Positions 16,688 through 24,851 of a DNA stretch of 64,000 nt are shown piece by piece. The notes below the pieces were generated by a model. It had not been told where the DNA came from, made no database searches, and worked only from the letters and a program-made list of their open reading frames with translations. The stretch covers positions 186,001 through 250,000 of the forward strand of contig NZ_LOKZ01000034.1 in assembly GCF_002211365.1 (NCBI RefSeq), in the 5' to 3' direction. Both the position numbers and the translations under genes were made by a program. How positions within the stretch are numbered: the first letter of the stretch is position 1; each line of letters starts with the position of its first letter. Source of the stretch: Rhizobium sp. R711 (lineage in GTDB: Bacteria; Pseudomonadota; Alphaproteobacteria; Rhizobiales; Rhizobiaceae).

Positions 16688-17716
16688 CTAGGCGCCGACC
16701 GCTTCGCGTGCGCCTTCGAAATCCACCGCGGCAAAGGCGGCCGCGATCACCTCGGGCCCCGCCCCCGTCTTGACCGCATCGGTCGAGAGGATCTGCCGAT
16801 AGCGCCGCGCACCCGGCAACCCGGTAAACAGCCCCACCATATGCCGTGCCACCTGCTGCAGCCTGCCGCCGTTGGCGATATGGCGCTCGGCATAGGCCAT
16901 CATCCAGTCGCGGATCGCGCCCCAGTCGGCCGTCTCCGCCGCCGCGCCGTAGAAGCGATGGTCGACATCGGCGAGAAGAGCTGCATTCTGGTAAGCCGCG
17001 CGCCCGAGCATGATGCCGTCGATGTGGTTCAGATGATCAGCTGCCTCGTCGAGCGTCTGGATGCCGCCGTTGATGCCGACGAAGACATCGGGCCGCGCCT
17101 CTTTCATGCGGTAGACGATCTCGTAGTCGAGCGGCGGGATCTCGCGGTTCTCCTTCGGCGACAGGCCCTTCAGCCAAGCCTTGCGCGCATGGATCCAGAC
17201 GGCATCGACGCCGGCATCGAGCACCCGGTCCAGAAGATCGGGCAATGTCACCTCCGGATCCTGCTCGTCGACGCCGATCCGGCACTTCACCGTCACTGGC
17301 ACGTCGGCCACTGCCTTCATCGCCGCCACGCAGGCCGCCACGGTGTCGGGCGTCAGCATCAGGCAGGCGCCGAAAGTACCGGATTGGACCCGGTCGGAGG
17401 GACAACCGACATTGAGATTGATCTCGTCGTAGCCGTAAGGTGCCGCGATCCTGACCGCCTCGGCAAGCTTCGCCGGATCCGATCCGCCAAGCTGCAGGGC
17501 CACCGGATGCTCCGCCGCATCAAAGGACAGCAGCCGTTCGCGTGGCCCATGGATGATCGCGTCGGCCACGACCATTTCCGTGTAGAGCAGCGCCTTGCGG
17601 CTGATCTGCCGGTGGAAATAGCGGCAATGCCGATCGGTCCAGTCGATCATCGGCGCAACGGCGAAGATCGGCCGGCCGGTTTTTAAGGCCTCGGCGTAGA
17701 AATTGGATGTCATCAT
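16688..17716 (-). CDS. dusA: tRNA-dihydrouridine synthase A
   Basis: Flavoenzyme that reduces uridine to dihydrouridine in the D-loop of tRNA using FMN and NADPH. A TIM barrel of 342 residues with the FMN-site N-terminus (FAVAPMIDWTDRHCRYFHRQ), the catalytic-Cys signature INLNVGCPSDRVQSG, the WIHARKAWLKGLSPKEN block specific to DusA, and FVGINGGIQTLDEA. Two ATGs (17716 and 17713) are adjacent and either may be used. It is followed by the cspA intergenic region and faces the FAH gene divergently. Confidence 0.96.
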   Translation of the reverse strand: MMTSNFYAEALKTGRPIFAVAPMIDWTDRHCRYFHRQISRKALLYTEMVVADAIIHGPRERLLSFDAAEHPVALQLGGSDPAKLAEAVRIAAPYGYDEINLNVGCPSDRVQSGTFGACLMLTPDTVAACVAAMKAVADVPVTVKCRIGVDEQDPEVTLPDLLDRVLDAGVDAVWIHARKAWLKGLSPKENREIPPLDYEIVYRMKEARPDVFVGINGGIQTLDEAADHLNHIDGIMLGRAAYQNAALLADVDHRFYGAAAETADWGAIRDWMMAYAERHIANGGRLQQVARHMVGLFTGLPGARRYRQILSTDAVKTGAGPEVIAAAFAAVDFEGAREAVGA

Positions 17717-17882
17717 GCCGCGCTCATAGCCTAAAGGCGGGCGAAACGCCAGTTTTCCCCGCGCAAGGCAGCAATGTTAGGATATGCAAGGCAACGATGA
17801 CGGTTGCTTTGCCGAACGACGCTTTCCCCGGCCGTTGGTTTCCGTTTAAGATGCCAGGACTCACGAACAGCAAGAGCTTGCA

Positions 17883-18578
17883 ATGTTCCTTCCCGCCACC
17901 GTCATCCCGCTTCCGCACCCCGTCCTGCTTCCCGTCGAGGGCACAGCGGAGGCATTCCCCGTGCGCCGCGTCTATTGCGTCGGGCGCAACTATGCCGACC
18001 ACGCGATCGAGATGGGGCATGATCCAAGCCGCGAGCCGCCCTTCTTTTTCCAGAAGAACGCCGATAACCTACTGCCTGAAGGCAAGGATTTCCTCTACCC
18101 GCCGCTGTCAAGCGATGTGCATTTCGAGGTCGAGTGCGTGCTGGCGCTGAAGGCCGGCGGCCAGGATATCGCCGCCGACAAGGCGCTCGGCTGCGTCTAC
18201 GGCTACGCGGTCGGCATCGACTTCACACGTCGCGATCTGCAGGCAGAGGCGAAGAAGCTCGGCCGCCCCTGGGAGGTCGCCAAGGCCTTCGAATATTCGG
18301 CACCGGTGTCACCGATCGTCCCGGCAGCCAGGCTCGGTCACCCCTCGTCAGGCAGGATCTGGCTGGAGCTCAACGGCAAGCGCGCGCAGGATGGCGACCT
18401 CAACCAGATGATCTGGAAGGTGCCGGAGATCATCGCCGAACTGTCGAAGCTCTTTATTCTGGCACCCGGCGACGTCATCATGACCGGCACACCGGCCGGC
18501 GTCGGCGCCGTGAAGAAGGGCGACCGCGTCGATTGCGGCATCGACGGCATCGCCACGCTTTCGGTCAACGTGGCCTGA
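17883..18578 (+). CDS. Fumarylacetoacetate hydrolase (FAH)-family protein
   Basis: Metal-dependent enzyme of 231 residues in the FAH superfamily, members of which hydrolyse or decarboxylate 3-oxo acids (acylpyruvate hydrolases, oxaloacetate decarboxylases). The domain opens with VYCVGRNYADHAIEMGHDPS. The acidic metal site is visible as HFEVECVLAL (Glu-x-Glu type) with a downstream Asp in YGYAVGIDFTRRDLQ. PGDVIMTGTPAGVGAVKKGD is the family C-terminal signature. Only 12 bases separate its stop from the gamma-carbonic anhydrase gene, so the two form an operon. Substrate not determinable; a YcgM-like acylpyruvase is plausible. Confidence 0.9.
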   Translation: MFLPATVIPLPHPVLLPVEGTAEAFPVRRVYCVGRNYADHAIEMGHDPSREPPFFFQKNADNLLPEGKDFLYPPLSSDVHFEVECVLALKAGGQDIAADKALGCVYGYAVGIDFTRRDLQAEAKKLGRPWEVAKAFEYSAPVSPIVPAARLGHPSSGRIWLELNGKRAQDGDLNQMIWKVPEIIAELSKLFILAPGDVIMTGTPAGVGAVKKGDRVDCGIDGIATLSVNVA

Positions 18579-18590
18579 GGGGGAGACGTC

Positions 18591-19118
18591 ATGCCCGTCT
18601 ATGCGCTTGGCGAATTGACGCCGGACCTGCCGCCATCGGGCACCTATTGGATCGCGCCCGACGCCCACGTCATTGGTCAGGTTTCACTTGGCGTCGACGT
18701 CGGCATCTGGTTCGGCTCGGTTCTGCGCGGCGACAATGAACCGATCACGGTTGGCGCGGCAACGAATATCCAGGAAGGCGCAATGCTGCACACCGATCCG
18801 GGGTTTCCGGTAACGATCGGCGAAGGCTGCACGATTGGTCATCACGCCATCGTGCATGGCTGTACGATCGGCGACAATTCCCTGATCGGCATGGGCGCCA
18901 CGGTGCTGAACGGCGCGAAGATCGGCAACAACTGCCTGGTCGGCGCCAATGCGCTGATCACCGAGGGCAAGGAGTTTCCCGATAACTCTCTGATCGTCGG
19001 CTCGCCCGCACGGGTTATCCGTACGCTCGACGAGGCGGCAATCGCCGGGCTACGCCGCTCCGCTGAGAAGTATGTCGGCAACTGGCAGCGTTTCGCGCGG
19101 GACCTACGCCCTCTCTGA
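18591..19118 (+). CDS. Gamma-carbonic-anhydrase-family protein
   Basis: Left-handed beta-helix trimer of 175 residues (YrdA/PaaY/CaiE-like). The hexapeptide repeats read VIGQVSLGVDVGIWFGSVLR, ITVGAATNIQEGAMLHTDPG and TIGDNSLIGMGATVLNGAKI. The three zinc-ligand histidines are present in MLHTD and IGHHAIVHG. A C-terminal helix follows (AAIAGLRRSAEKYVGNWQRF). GGGGGAG precedes the ATG at 18591. Bacterial members show weak carbonic anhydrase or CoA-thioester hydrolase activity. Coupled to the FAH gene. Confidence 0.93.
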   Translation: MPVYALGELTPDLPPSGTYWIAPDAHVIGQVSLGVDVGIWFGSVLRGDNEPITVGAATNIQEGAMLHTDPGFPVTIGEGCTIGHHAIVHGCTIGDNSLIGMGATVLNGAKIGNNCLVGANALITEGKEFPDNSLIVGSPARVIRTLDEAAIAGLRRSAEKYVGNWQRFARDLRPL

Positions 19119-19121
19119 GCG

Positions 19122-19471
19122 TCAGAACAGCAGACCGACGCCGGTCACGTTCTTGACGGCCGTCTTCACGAGATCGAAGACGGCATTGAGGATTTTCTGC
19201 GCGGCTGCGTAAAGCAGGAACTCGAACTCCGCCAGCGCGCTGTTGAGATTGAGTTCGAGAAGATGCAGCGTCAGGTCCGCAGCCTTGACGGTGATTTTGC
19301 CGCAAGCTGCGCCATGACCTTGGCGGTCTTCTGCGCGATGAAACCCAGCTGGTCGGTCATCTCGTCGCGAATGGCGGTCCCTTGGTCCCTTGCCGTCCCG
19401 GCCGCGACGGACAGCAGGCCTTCAAGAAGTTCGTCTACAGATTTTGGTGCGAAAGTCGCGTCAACAGGCAT
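19122..19471 (-). pseudogene. Small helical protein, split by a one-base deletion in an A run
   Basis: Not assigned to a family. From the ATG at 19471 the protein reads MPVDATFAPKSVDELLEGLL and continues helically to KVMAQLAAK. The frame then runs to a stop at 19271, but one extra A in the AAAA run at 19294-19297 would continue as ITVKAADLTLHLLELNLNSA and FEFLLYAAAQKILNAVFDLV to a stop at 19122. The repaired product is about 116 residues of amphipathic helix, reminiscent of phasin-like or membrane-associating proteins. A homopolymer miscall is a realistic explanation, so the gene may be intact in the organism. Confidence 0.6.
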
Positions 19472-19628
19472 GGATGTTTCCCATACTTCAATGAGCTTCC
19501 ATCGTCTTTGCAATCCCGCAGCCCTCAGCCCCGCCGCACATCATAAGTCAGCCAAAGATACAATCAATAATTACATTCAATCAAATACGCAATCGCTGCG
19601 GGATATCGGTTGTAAGCGTGGCGTTGGT

Positions 19629-20027
19629 CTAAGCGGCACACGCCTCACACAGGCCACGGATTTCGATTGTGGTCTTCTCTGCCTTGAACTTCTTGCCGCG
19701 CGTCCAATCCATGAGGCGGTGATCGACCTCGTGGTCATGGAACTCCATGACATGCCCGCAGCTCTCGCAGATCGCAAACGCAACGATGCCGTGGCTGTGG
19801 CAGTTTTGCTCCGGATGCGCGCAGGCAACGAAAGCATTGATACTTTCGAGCCGGTGCACGACACCGTATTCGAGCAGCTTCTCCAGCGCCCGGTAGACCT
19901 GCAGCGGCGCGCGAAAACCGTGATCGCGCAGCTTGTCGAGGATCGTGTAGGCGCTGAGCGGTCCGTCGGCCTTTTCGAGAACCTCGAAAACGAGAGTCTG
20001 GTTCTTGGTCAAAGCAGGTGCATTCAT
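19629..20027 (-). CDS. zur: Zinc uptake regulator, Fur family
   Basis: Zinc-responsive repressor of 132 residues. The winged helix is at the N-terminus (AYTILDKLRDHG, APLQVYRALEKLLEYGVVHR). The zinc sites include CAHPEQNCHSHG and the two structural CxxC pairs (CESCGH and LCEACAA), plus EFHDHEVDHRL. With Zn bound it represses uptake genes by binding palindromes such as those in the adjacent znuC-znuA gap. Its ATG overlaps the znuB stop (ATGA), so it is the last gene of znuCB-zur and controls its own supply. Context separates it from Fur or Mur. Confidence 0.95.
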   Translation of the reverse strand: MNAPALTKNQTLVFEVLEKADGPLSAYTILDKLRDHGFRAPLQVYRALEKLLEYGVVHRLESINAFVACAHPEQNCHSHGIVAFAICESCGHVMEFHDHEVDHRLMDWTRGKKFKAEKTTIEIRGLCEACAA

Positions 20028-20839
20028 GAACGTTGTCCTTCCAAGGCCTGCCCGCGCCCGCGCTTCGGCAGCAGGCTCAAAACGAAGAGGATCAAGGCTG
20101 CGACGACGATCGACGGGCCGGAGGGCGTGTCGTAGGTCAGCGACCCGAACAGCCCGCCGACCACAGCAACGGCGCCGATCAGCGAGGCGAAAATGGCCAT
20201 CACCTCCGGCGTCGAGGCGAAGCGCCGAGCAGCCGCCGCCGGGATGATCAGAAGCGAGGTGATCAGCATGATGCCGACGATCTTCATGGCAATGGCGATG
20301 ACGACGGCCATCAGCAGCATGAAGAAGAGCCGCGCCCGCTCCGGCTGCAGCCCTTCGGCCTCGGCAAGCTCGGGGTTGACGGTGGAGGCCAGAAGCGGCC
20401 GCCAGAGCCAGGCAATCGCCGCCAGAACGAGGATGCCGCCACCCCAGATCATGACGATATCAGTCTTCGAGACCGCAAGAATGTCGCCGAACAGAAAGGC
20501 GATGAGATCGATGCGCACCCAACTCATGAAGGCGACCATGACGAGACCGATCGCCAGCGTCGCATGCGAGAGGATACCGAGCAGCGCATCCGCGGACAGC
20601 GCCTGGCGCTTCTGAAGGAACAGCAGGAGGATCGACACCGTCGCCGCAACTAGGAACACCGCGAGCGTCAGGTTGAACTGCAGTAGCAGCGACAGCGCGA
20701 CGCCGAGCAGTGCTGAATGGGCGATCGTATCGCCGAAATAGGCCATGCGCCGCCAGATGATGAAGCAGCCAAGCGGGCCTGTTGTCAGCGCCAGCCCGAC
20801 GCCGGCAAGGATAGCGCGGACGAAGAAATCGTCAAACAT
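20024..20839 (-). CDS. znuB: Zinc ABC transporter permease
   Basis: Integral membrane subunit of the high-affinity zinc importer, 271 residues with about eight hydrophobic helices. It starts MFDDFFVRAILAGVGLALTT, has PLGCFIIWRRMAYFGDTIAH near residue 25 and the ATP-subunit contact region around PELAEAEGLQPERARLFF. The ATG at 20839 overlaps the znuC end by eight bases; a longer frame continuing into the His-rich znuC region is only a shadow. Translation is probably coupled on both sides. Confidence 0.95.
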   Translation of the reverse strand: MFDDFFVRAILAGVGLALTTGPLGCFIIWRRMAYFGDTIAHSALLGVALSLLLQFNLTLAVFLVAATVSILLLFLQKRQALSADALLGILSHATLAIGLVMVAFMSWVRIDLIAFLFGDILAVSKTDIVMIWGGGILVLAAIAWLWRPLLASTVNPELAEAEGLQPERARLFFMLLMAVVIAIAMKIVGIMLITSLLIIPAAAARRFASTPEVMAIFASLIGAVAVVGGLFGSLTYDTPSGPSIVVAALILFVLSLLPKRGRGQALEGQRS

Positions 20840-21791
20840 GGCGCTCTCCTGCGGGCTGCTTGTGATCGTGCATATGGTCGTCGGCATGATGATGATCACC
20901 GCCGACATGGCTGTGGTCATGGCTATGACCGGCGTGATCATGCCCTGCGTGGTCGTGGTGGGTGTGGTCGTGCCCATCATAGTCATGATGATGGCCATCG
21001 TCGGGGTGGCAGTGATCGGTGACGGAGCCATCGGAATGCAACACCCGACCATCGGGCAGATGCGTGTGGTCGTGGTGGTGGCTGTAGACCGCGAGCGCCT
21101 GCGCCGCGCGACTGCCGAACAGGCGGACGTATTCCGCGCTCTGGGTGACCGCCTGCGGGGTGCCGCGGCAGCAGACGTGACCGTTGAGGCAAATCACCGT
21201 ATCGGTTGCCGCCATGACGACATGCAGGTCGTGCGAGATTAACAGAATGCCGCAGCCGGTCGTATTGCGGATCGACTGGATCAGATCGTAGATCGCGATC
21301 TCGCCCGAGAAATCAACGCCCTGCACCGGTTCGTCGAGCACCAGGAGGTCAGGTTTGCGGGCGATCGCGCGCGCCATCAAGGCCCGCTGAAACTCGCCGC
21401 CGGACAGGTGCTGCACTTCGGCACCGAGCATGTGCGACAGCCCCACAGCTTCGAGAGCAGCCGCCATATCGGCGTCGGAAAGAGGTCCGGTCAGCGTCAT
21501 CAGCCGGCGGACTGTGAGCGGTAGCGTCCAGTCGATCGCCAGCTTCTGCGGCACATAGCCGACCTTGAGGCCGGCGGCGCGCTCCACCCTTCCCTCGTCG
21601 GGCTTCAATACGCCGATCGCCGTCTTGACGGTCGTCGATTTTCCCGAGCCGTTGGGCCCGATCAGCGTCACGATCTCGCCGCGCGAAACGGAGAAATCCA
21701 CGCCGCGGACGAGCCAGCGGCCGTTTCTTCGAACGCCGACATTGGAAAGCGAGACCAAGGGCTTCGCTTCGGAATTTGCGGGAGAGAACAT
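20832..21791 (-). CDS. znuC: Zinc ABC transporter ATP-binding protein with His-rich tail
   Basis: ATPase subunit of the ZnuABC importer, 319 residues. Walker A is LIGPNGSGKST, the signature is HLSGGEFQRAL, Walker B is DLLVLDEPVQG and the switch His is in LLISHDLH. After about residue 245 comes a 75-residue tail very rich in His and Asp (HHHDHTHLPDG; later DHTHHDHAGHDHAGHSHDHS), longer than in enteric ZnuC, which could buffer or sense cytosolic zinc. I use the ATG at 21791 (an adjacent ATG lies at 21794). It is the first gene of znuCB-zur and diverges from znuA across two candidate Zur boxes. Confidence 0.95.
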   Translation of the reverse strand: MFSPANSEAKPLVSLSNVGVRRNGRWLVRGVDFSVSRGEIVTLIGPNGSGKSTTVKTAIGVLKPDEGRVERAAGLKVGYVPQKLAIDWTLPLTVRRLMTLTGPLSDADMAAALEAVGLSHMLGAEVQHLSGGEFQRALMARAIARKPDLLVLDEPVQGVDFSGEIAIYDLIQSIRNTTGCGILLISHDLHVVMAATDTVICLNGHVCCRGTPQAVTQSAEYVRLFGSRAAQALAVYSHHHDHTHLPDGRVLHSDGSVTDHCHPDDGHHHDYDGHDHTHHDHAGHDHAGHSHDHSHVGGDHHHADDHMHDHKQPAGERHV

Positions 21792-21830
21792 CATTTTTCC
21801 GAATGTGCTGTTGCGACTTGCTATCGCACA

Positions 21831-21845
21831 CGTTATAGCATAACG
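21831..21845. promoter_or_regulatory. Candidate Zur box in the znuC-znuA gap
   Basis: CGTTATAGCATAACG is a perfect 6-3-6 inverted repeat of the alphaproteobacterial Zur-box type (GTTATA..ATAAC), in the 101-base gap between the divergent znuC and znuA starts. It lies nearer znuC and would repress both directions when zinc is plentiful. Confidence 0.75.
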
Positions 21846-21852
21846 CAATTGA

Positions 21853-21867
21853 TGTAATAACATAACA
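21853..21867. promoter_or_regulatory. Second candidate Zur box, znuA side
   Basis: TGTAATAACATAACA is an imperfect palindrome matching the Zur pattern, 25 bases before the znuA ATG and one helical repeat or so from the first box. Confidence 0.65.
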
Positions 21868-21892
21868 ATTGCAATTCAAGCGGAGTACACGG

Positions 21893-22879
21893 ATGAAATT
21901 CGCGATGGCCCTTACCCTCGCAGTCCCCGCCATCTTCTTTGCCGAGGCGGGCAGAACGGCAGATGCGCCTGTCGTGGTGACCTCGATCAAGCCGGTTCAC
22001 TCGCTCGTATCGGCGATCATGCAGGGCGTCGGCACGGCCGAACTGATCGTCGATGGTGCCGCCTCGCCCCACACCTACAATATGAAGCCGTCAAACGCAC
22101 GCGCGCTACAGAACGCCAAAGTGGTGTTCTGGGTCGGCCCGGGGCTCGAGGCGTTTCTGGAGAAGCCGCTGGAGGCGATCGGGTCCGATGCCATCGTCGC
22201 CGAACTCGACAAGGCGCCCGGCCTCACGAAGCTCAACTTCCGCGAAGGCGGCGCCTTCGAGCCGCACGATGACGGTGACCACGACGGCGACGATCATCAT
22301 GACGGCCATGGGCACGATCATGCCCATGCGGACGCAGATCATGACCACGATCATGGGGCATTCGACACCCATCTCTGGCTTGACCCGCAAAATGCCAAGG
22401 CGATGGCTGCCGAGATCACCACCACCCTCGTCGCAGCCGACCCCGCCAATGCCCTCACCTACCAGGCCAACGCCAAGACGCTGGACGACCGACTAGACGC
22501 GCTGGACAAGGAAATCACCGGTATCGTGTCACCGGTCAAGGACAAGCCGTTCATCGTCTTCCACGATGCCTACCAATATTTCGAGAACCGCTATCACGTA
22601 CGGGTCGCCGGTTCGATCACCGTCAGCCCCGAAACCATCCCCGGTGCGGAACGCATCGCGGAGATCCACAAGAAGGTCGGCGAACTCGGCGCCACTTGCG
22701 TCTTCGCCGAACCGCAGTTCCAGCCGCGATTGGTCGATGTGGTGATCGAGGGGACGAAGGCGAAAGCCGGCGTCCTCGATCCCGAGGCCGCCACGCTCGA
22801 TGCCGGGCCGGACCTCTATTTCAACCTCATGTACGGCATTGCCAACAGCATGAAGGACTGCCTTTCGAGAGAAAGCTGA
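21893..22879 (+). CDS. znuA: Zinc ABC transporter periplasmic substrate-binding protein
   Basis: Periplasmic zinc receptor of 328 residues. The signal peptide is MKFAMALTLAVPAIFFAEAG with cleavage after about residue 23. The cluster A-I fold opens with VVTSIKPVHSLVSAIM and has zinc-site His residues in SPHTYNMKPS, FDTHLWLDP and FHDAYQYFENRY. The characteristic His/Asp-rich loop is at about 125-160 (DDHHDGHGHDHAHADADHDH). CGGAG precedes the ATG at 21893; a TTG eight codons earlier is not needed. A strong terminator follows the stop. Confidence 0.97.
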   Translation: MKFAMALTLAVPAIFFAEAGRTADAPVVVTSIKPVHSLVSAIMQGVGTAELIVDGAASPHTYNMKPSNARALQNAKVVFWVGPGLEAFLEKPLEAIGSDAIVAELDKAPGLTKLNFREGGAFEPHDDGDHDGDDHHDGHGHDHAHADADHDHDHGAFDTHLWLDPQNAKAMAAEITTTLVAADPANALTYQANAKTLDDRLDALDKEITGIVSPVKDKPFIVFHDAYQYFENRYHVRVAGSITVSPETIPGAERIAEIHKKVGELGATCVFAEPQFQPRLVDVVIEGTKAKAGVLDPEAATLDAGPDLYFNLMYGIANSMKDCLSRES

Positions 22880-22890
22880 GGAAGACGGCA

Positions 22891-22919
22891 AAGGCGGACC
22901 TCGCAGTCCGCCTTTTTTC
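22891..22919 (+). terminator. Terminator of znuA
   Basis: Stem AAGGCGGAC with GTCCGCCTT, a six-base loop and a run of T, 11 bases after the znuA stop. It separates znuA from the GTPase gene, which has its own promoter. Confidence 0.88.
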
Positions 22920-22929
22920 AGCATTACGC

Positions 22930-22946
22930 ATGTAATTATATAACAT
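22930..22946. promoter_or_regulatory. Candidate Zur box upstream of the COG0523 GTPase
   Basis: ATGTAATTATATAACAT is a near-perfect palindrome fitting the alphaproteobacterial Zur consensus. It ends 12 bases before the GTPase ATG and would overlap the promoter or start region, placing the gene under zinc repression. Confidence 0.72.
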
Positions 22947-22958
22947 CTCTAGAACTGA

Positions 22959-24162
22959 ATGAATACGAAGCTTCCCCTAACGGTGCTGTCGGGCTTTCTG
23001 GGCGCCGGCAAGACCACGCTGCTCAACCATATCCTTGGAAACCGTCCGGGTCTGCGTGTCGCCGTGATCGTCAATGACATGAGCGAGGTCAACATCGACG
23101 CCGCCCTGGTACGCGATGGTGGCGCCAACCTCTCGCGGACCGACGAAGAGCTGGTGGAGATGACGAACGGCTGCATCTGCTGCACGCTGCAGGACGATCT
23201 CTTAAAGGAAGTCCGCCACTTGGCGGAACAGGGACGCTTCGATTATCTCCTGATCGAATCAACAGGAATTGCCCAACCTCTGCCTATCGCGACGACCTTC
23301 GAGTTCCGCGACGAGAACGGTGCAAGCCTCTCCGACGTCGCCAGGCTCGATACGATGGTCACGGTGGTCGATGCGGCCAACCTGCTCTCCGATTATGCGT
23401 CCGCGGACTTTCTGGCCGATCGCGGTGAAACCGCAGGCGATGGCGACAATCGCACTATCATCGATCTCCTGGTCGAACAGATAGAATTCGCCGATGTGAT
23501 CATCCTCAACAAGATCGGCACTGCGACGCCGGCTGAATGTCAGGCAGCACGGCAGATCATCGTGGGGCTCAACCCGGACGCCAGGCTTCTTGAAACCGAT
23601 TTCGGCCAGGTCGACTTCCGCGACGTACTGGGAACAGGACGCTTTGACAGCGAGCGCTGAAACGCATCCGCTCTGGTACAAGGAACTGCACGGCTTTTCC
23701 GACCATGTGCCGGAGACAGAGGAATACGGCATCCGCTCCTTTGTCTATCGGGAAAAGCGGCCCTTCGAACCTGCCAAACTGCAGCGCTTCTTCGATACTG
23801 GTTGGCCCGGGGTCGTCAGAGCGAAGGGCTTTTTCTGGCTGGCGACGCGCCCGCATCACGTCGGCGAAGTCAGCCAGGCCGGAGCACTGCTGCGGACAGG
23901 CAAGATGGGGCTCTGGTGGTCGTCCGTGCCGCGCGAGCGATGGCCGGACGACGAACGCTTCATGACAGCGCTATCGCCCTATCTCGATCCCATCTGGGGC
24001 GACCGCCGGCAGGAGATCGTCTTCATTGGCAGCGATCCGATGGACGAGGACTGGATACGGCGGCAACTCGATGCCTGCCTCGTGCCGGAGGAGACCTTTG
24101 CACCCGAGAAATGGCGCGGGCTGCCGGATACCTTCGCGAGCTGGGAAGAGCGCGTAGCGTGA
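22959..24162 (+). pseudogene. COG0523 (CobW-family) GTPase, zinc-starvation type, frameshifted
   Basis: G3E GTPase metallochaperone distinct from the cobalamin-operon CobW. Its N-terminal half has the P-loop GFLGAGKTTLLNH, the metal-binding CxCC in MTNGCICCTLQDD near residue 72 and the base-specificity motif ILNKIG. That frame stops at 23660, while the C-terminal CobW_C domain continues one frame over from about 23645 (ETHPLWYKELHGFSDHVP to FASWEERVA, stop 24162). The whole is about 401 codons with one surplus base. Its Zur box and position beside znuA point to the ZagA/ZNG1-like group that supplies zinc to priority enzymes in starvation. If the indel is real, only the GTPase half is made unless the second part re-initiates. 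Confidence 0.78.
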
Positions 24163-24326
24163 CGACGCAAGCTCCGAAAACCTATCGCTGTCACTGCGAG
24201 GAATATGACCCTCTGCCGCCGATCGAGGGATTGGCTGCACCGCGACAAGCGGAAGCGGATACCGGCGCCATTGCTCGGGTGGCCGCCGCGATGCAGCGGC
24301 TCCTGCGCAGACAGGCGCCCGATTGA
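24159..24326 (+). CDS. Small hypothetical protein coupled to the zinc-starvation GTPase
   Basis: A 55-residue protein beginning at GTG 24159, which overlaps the GTPase stop codon (GTGA). It reads VTTQAPKTYRCHCEEYDPLP and ends with a basic amphipathic helix (RVAAAMQRLLRRQ). The Cys-x-Cys with a flanking His (RCHCEE) could bind metal. There is no ribosome site other than the coupling, and a hairpin follows the stop. No family recognised; the overlap and the closing hairpin argue that it is translated. Confidence 0.55.
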   Translation: MTTQAPKTYRCHCEEYDPLPPIEGLAAPRQAEADTGAIARVAAAMQRLLRRQAPD

Positions 24327-24331
24327 ATCAG

Positions 24332-24355
24332 AAGGGCGGCATTCAAGCCGCCCTT
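24332..24355. terminator. Bidirectional hairpin between convergent genes
   Basis: Perfect stem AAGGGCGGC with GCCGCCCTT and a six-base loop between the small coupled gene and the RcnB-like gene. No clear T run on either side, so termination is inferred from position. Confidence 0.6.
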
Positions 24356-24375
24356 CCACATATTCGGCGTTGTGC

Positions 24376-24687
24376 CTAGCGAATGACAATATTCGCGATC
24401 ACGCCGTTGACCGAGCCGATGAGCAGGAAGTCGTTATCGACCTGTACCCAACGATAGCCGCGCGGTGGAGCCGACAGGCGGTAGCGATGATAGTCGCGCA
24501 CGTCGCGCATGTGGCGGCGCTCGGTGGGTGTCATGCGATGGCCGCGCGTCCACTTGTACTTCTTGACGTGAACATCGCGCTCCACAACAACCGGCCGACG
24601 ATGATCCTGGGCGCTCGCTTCAGTCGTTGCCAGCAGCGGAGCGGCAATCACGGTAGCGGCAAGAAGGATGGTGGTGAGCTTTTTCAT
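24376..24687 (-). CDS. RcnB-like small periplasmic protein
   Basis: Exported protein of 103 residues with a clear signal peptide (MKKLTTILLAATVIAAPLLA, cleavage near residue 27 after ASA). The mature part is very basic and ends with PPRGYRWVQVDNDFLLIGSV, the pattern of the RcnB/YohN family that influences nickel and cobalt homeostasis in enterics. The ATG at 24687 begins the signal peptide, and a longer frame to 24711 is unlikely. The zinc locus beside it makes metal homeostasis plausible, but family members are also general envelope proteins. Confidence 0.8.
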   Translation of the reverse strand: MKKLTTILLAATVIAAPLLATTEASAQDHRRPVVVERDVHVKKYKWTRGHRMTPTERRHMRDVRDYHRYRLSAPPRGYRWVQVDNDFLLIGSVNGVIANIVIR

Positions 24688-24851
24688 TGGGAGGTTCCTC
24701 GTGTTGAACACGCCACGAACCTAGGCCAGAAGAAATGAACCGAAACTGAAACTTAAGTTAAACTTCTGTAATCATAACAGATGCTTAAAAGCATATCCTA
24801 AATTTCGAAATGCGATATCGCCCGGATTTCCGGGCGATATCGGGCCATCGA

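Noticed and set aside
20839..21052. Upstream extension of znuB
   Set aside because: The extension reads Met/Thr-rich repeats out of frame with the His-codon run of znuC; the internal ATG at 20839 starts a normal permease.
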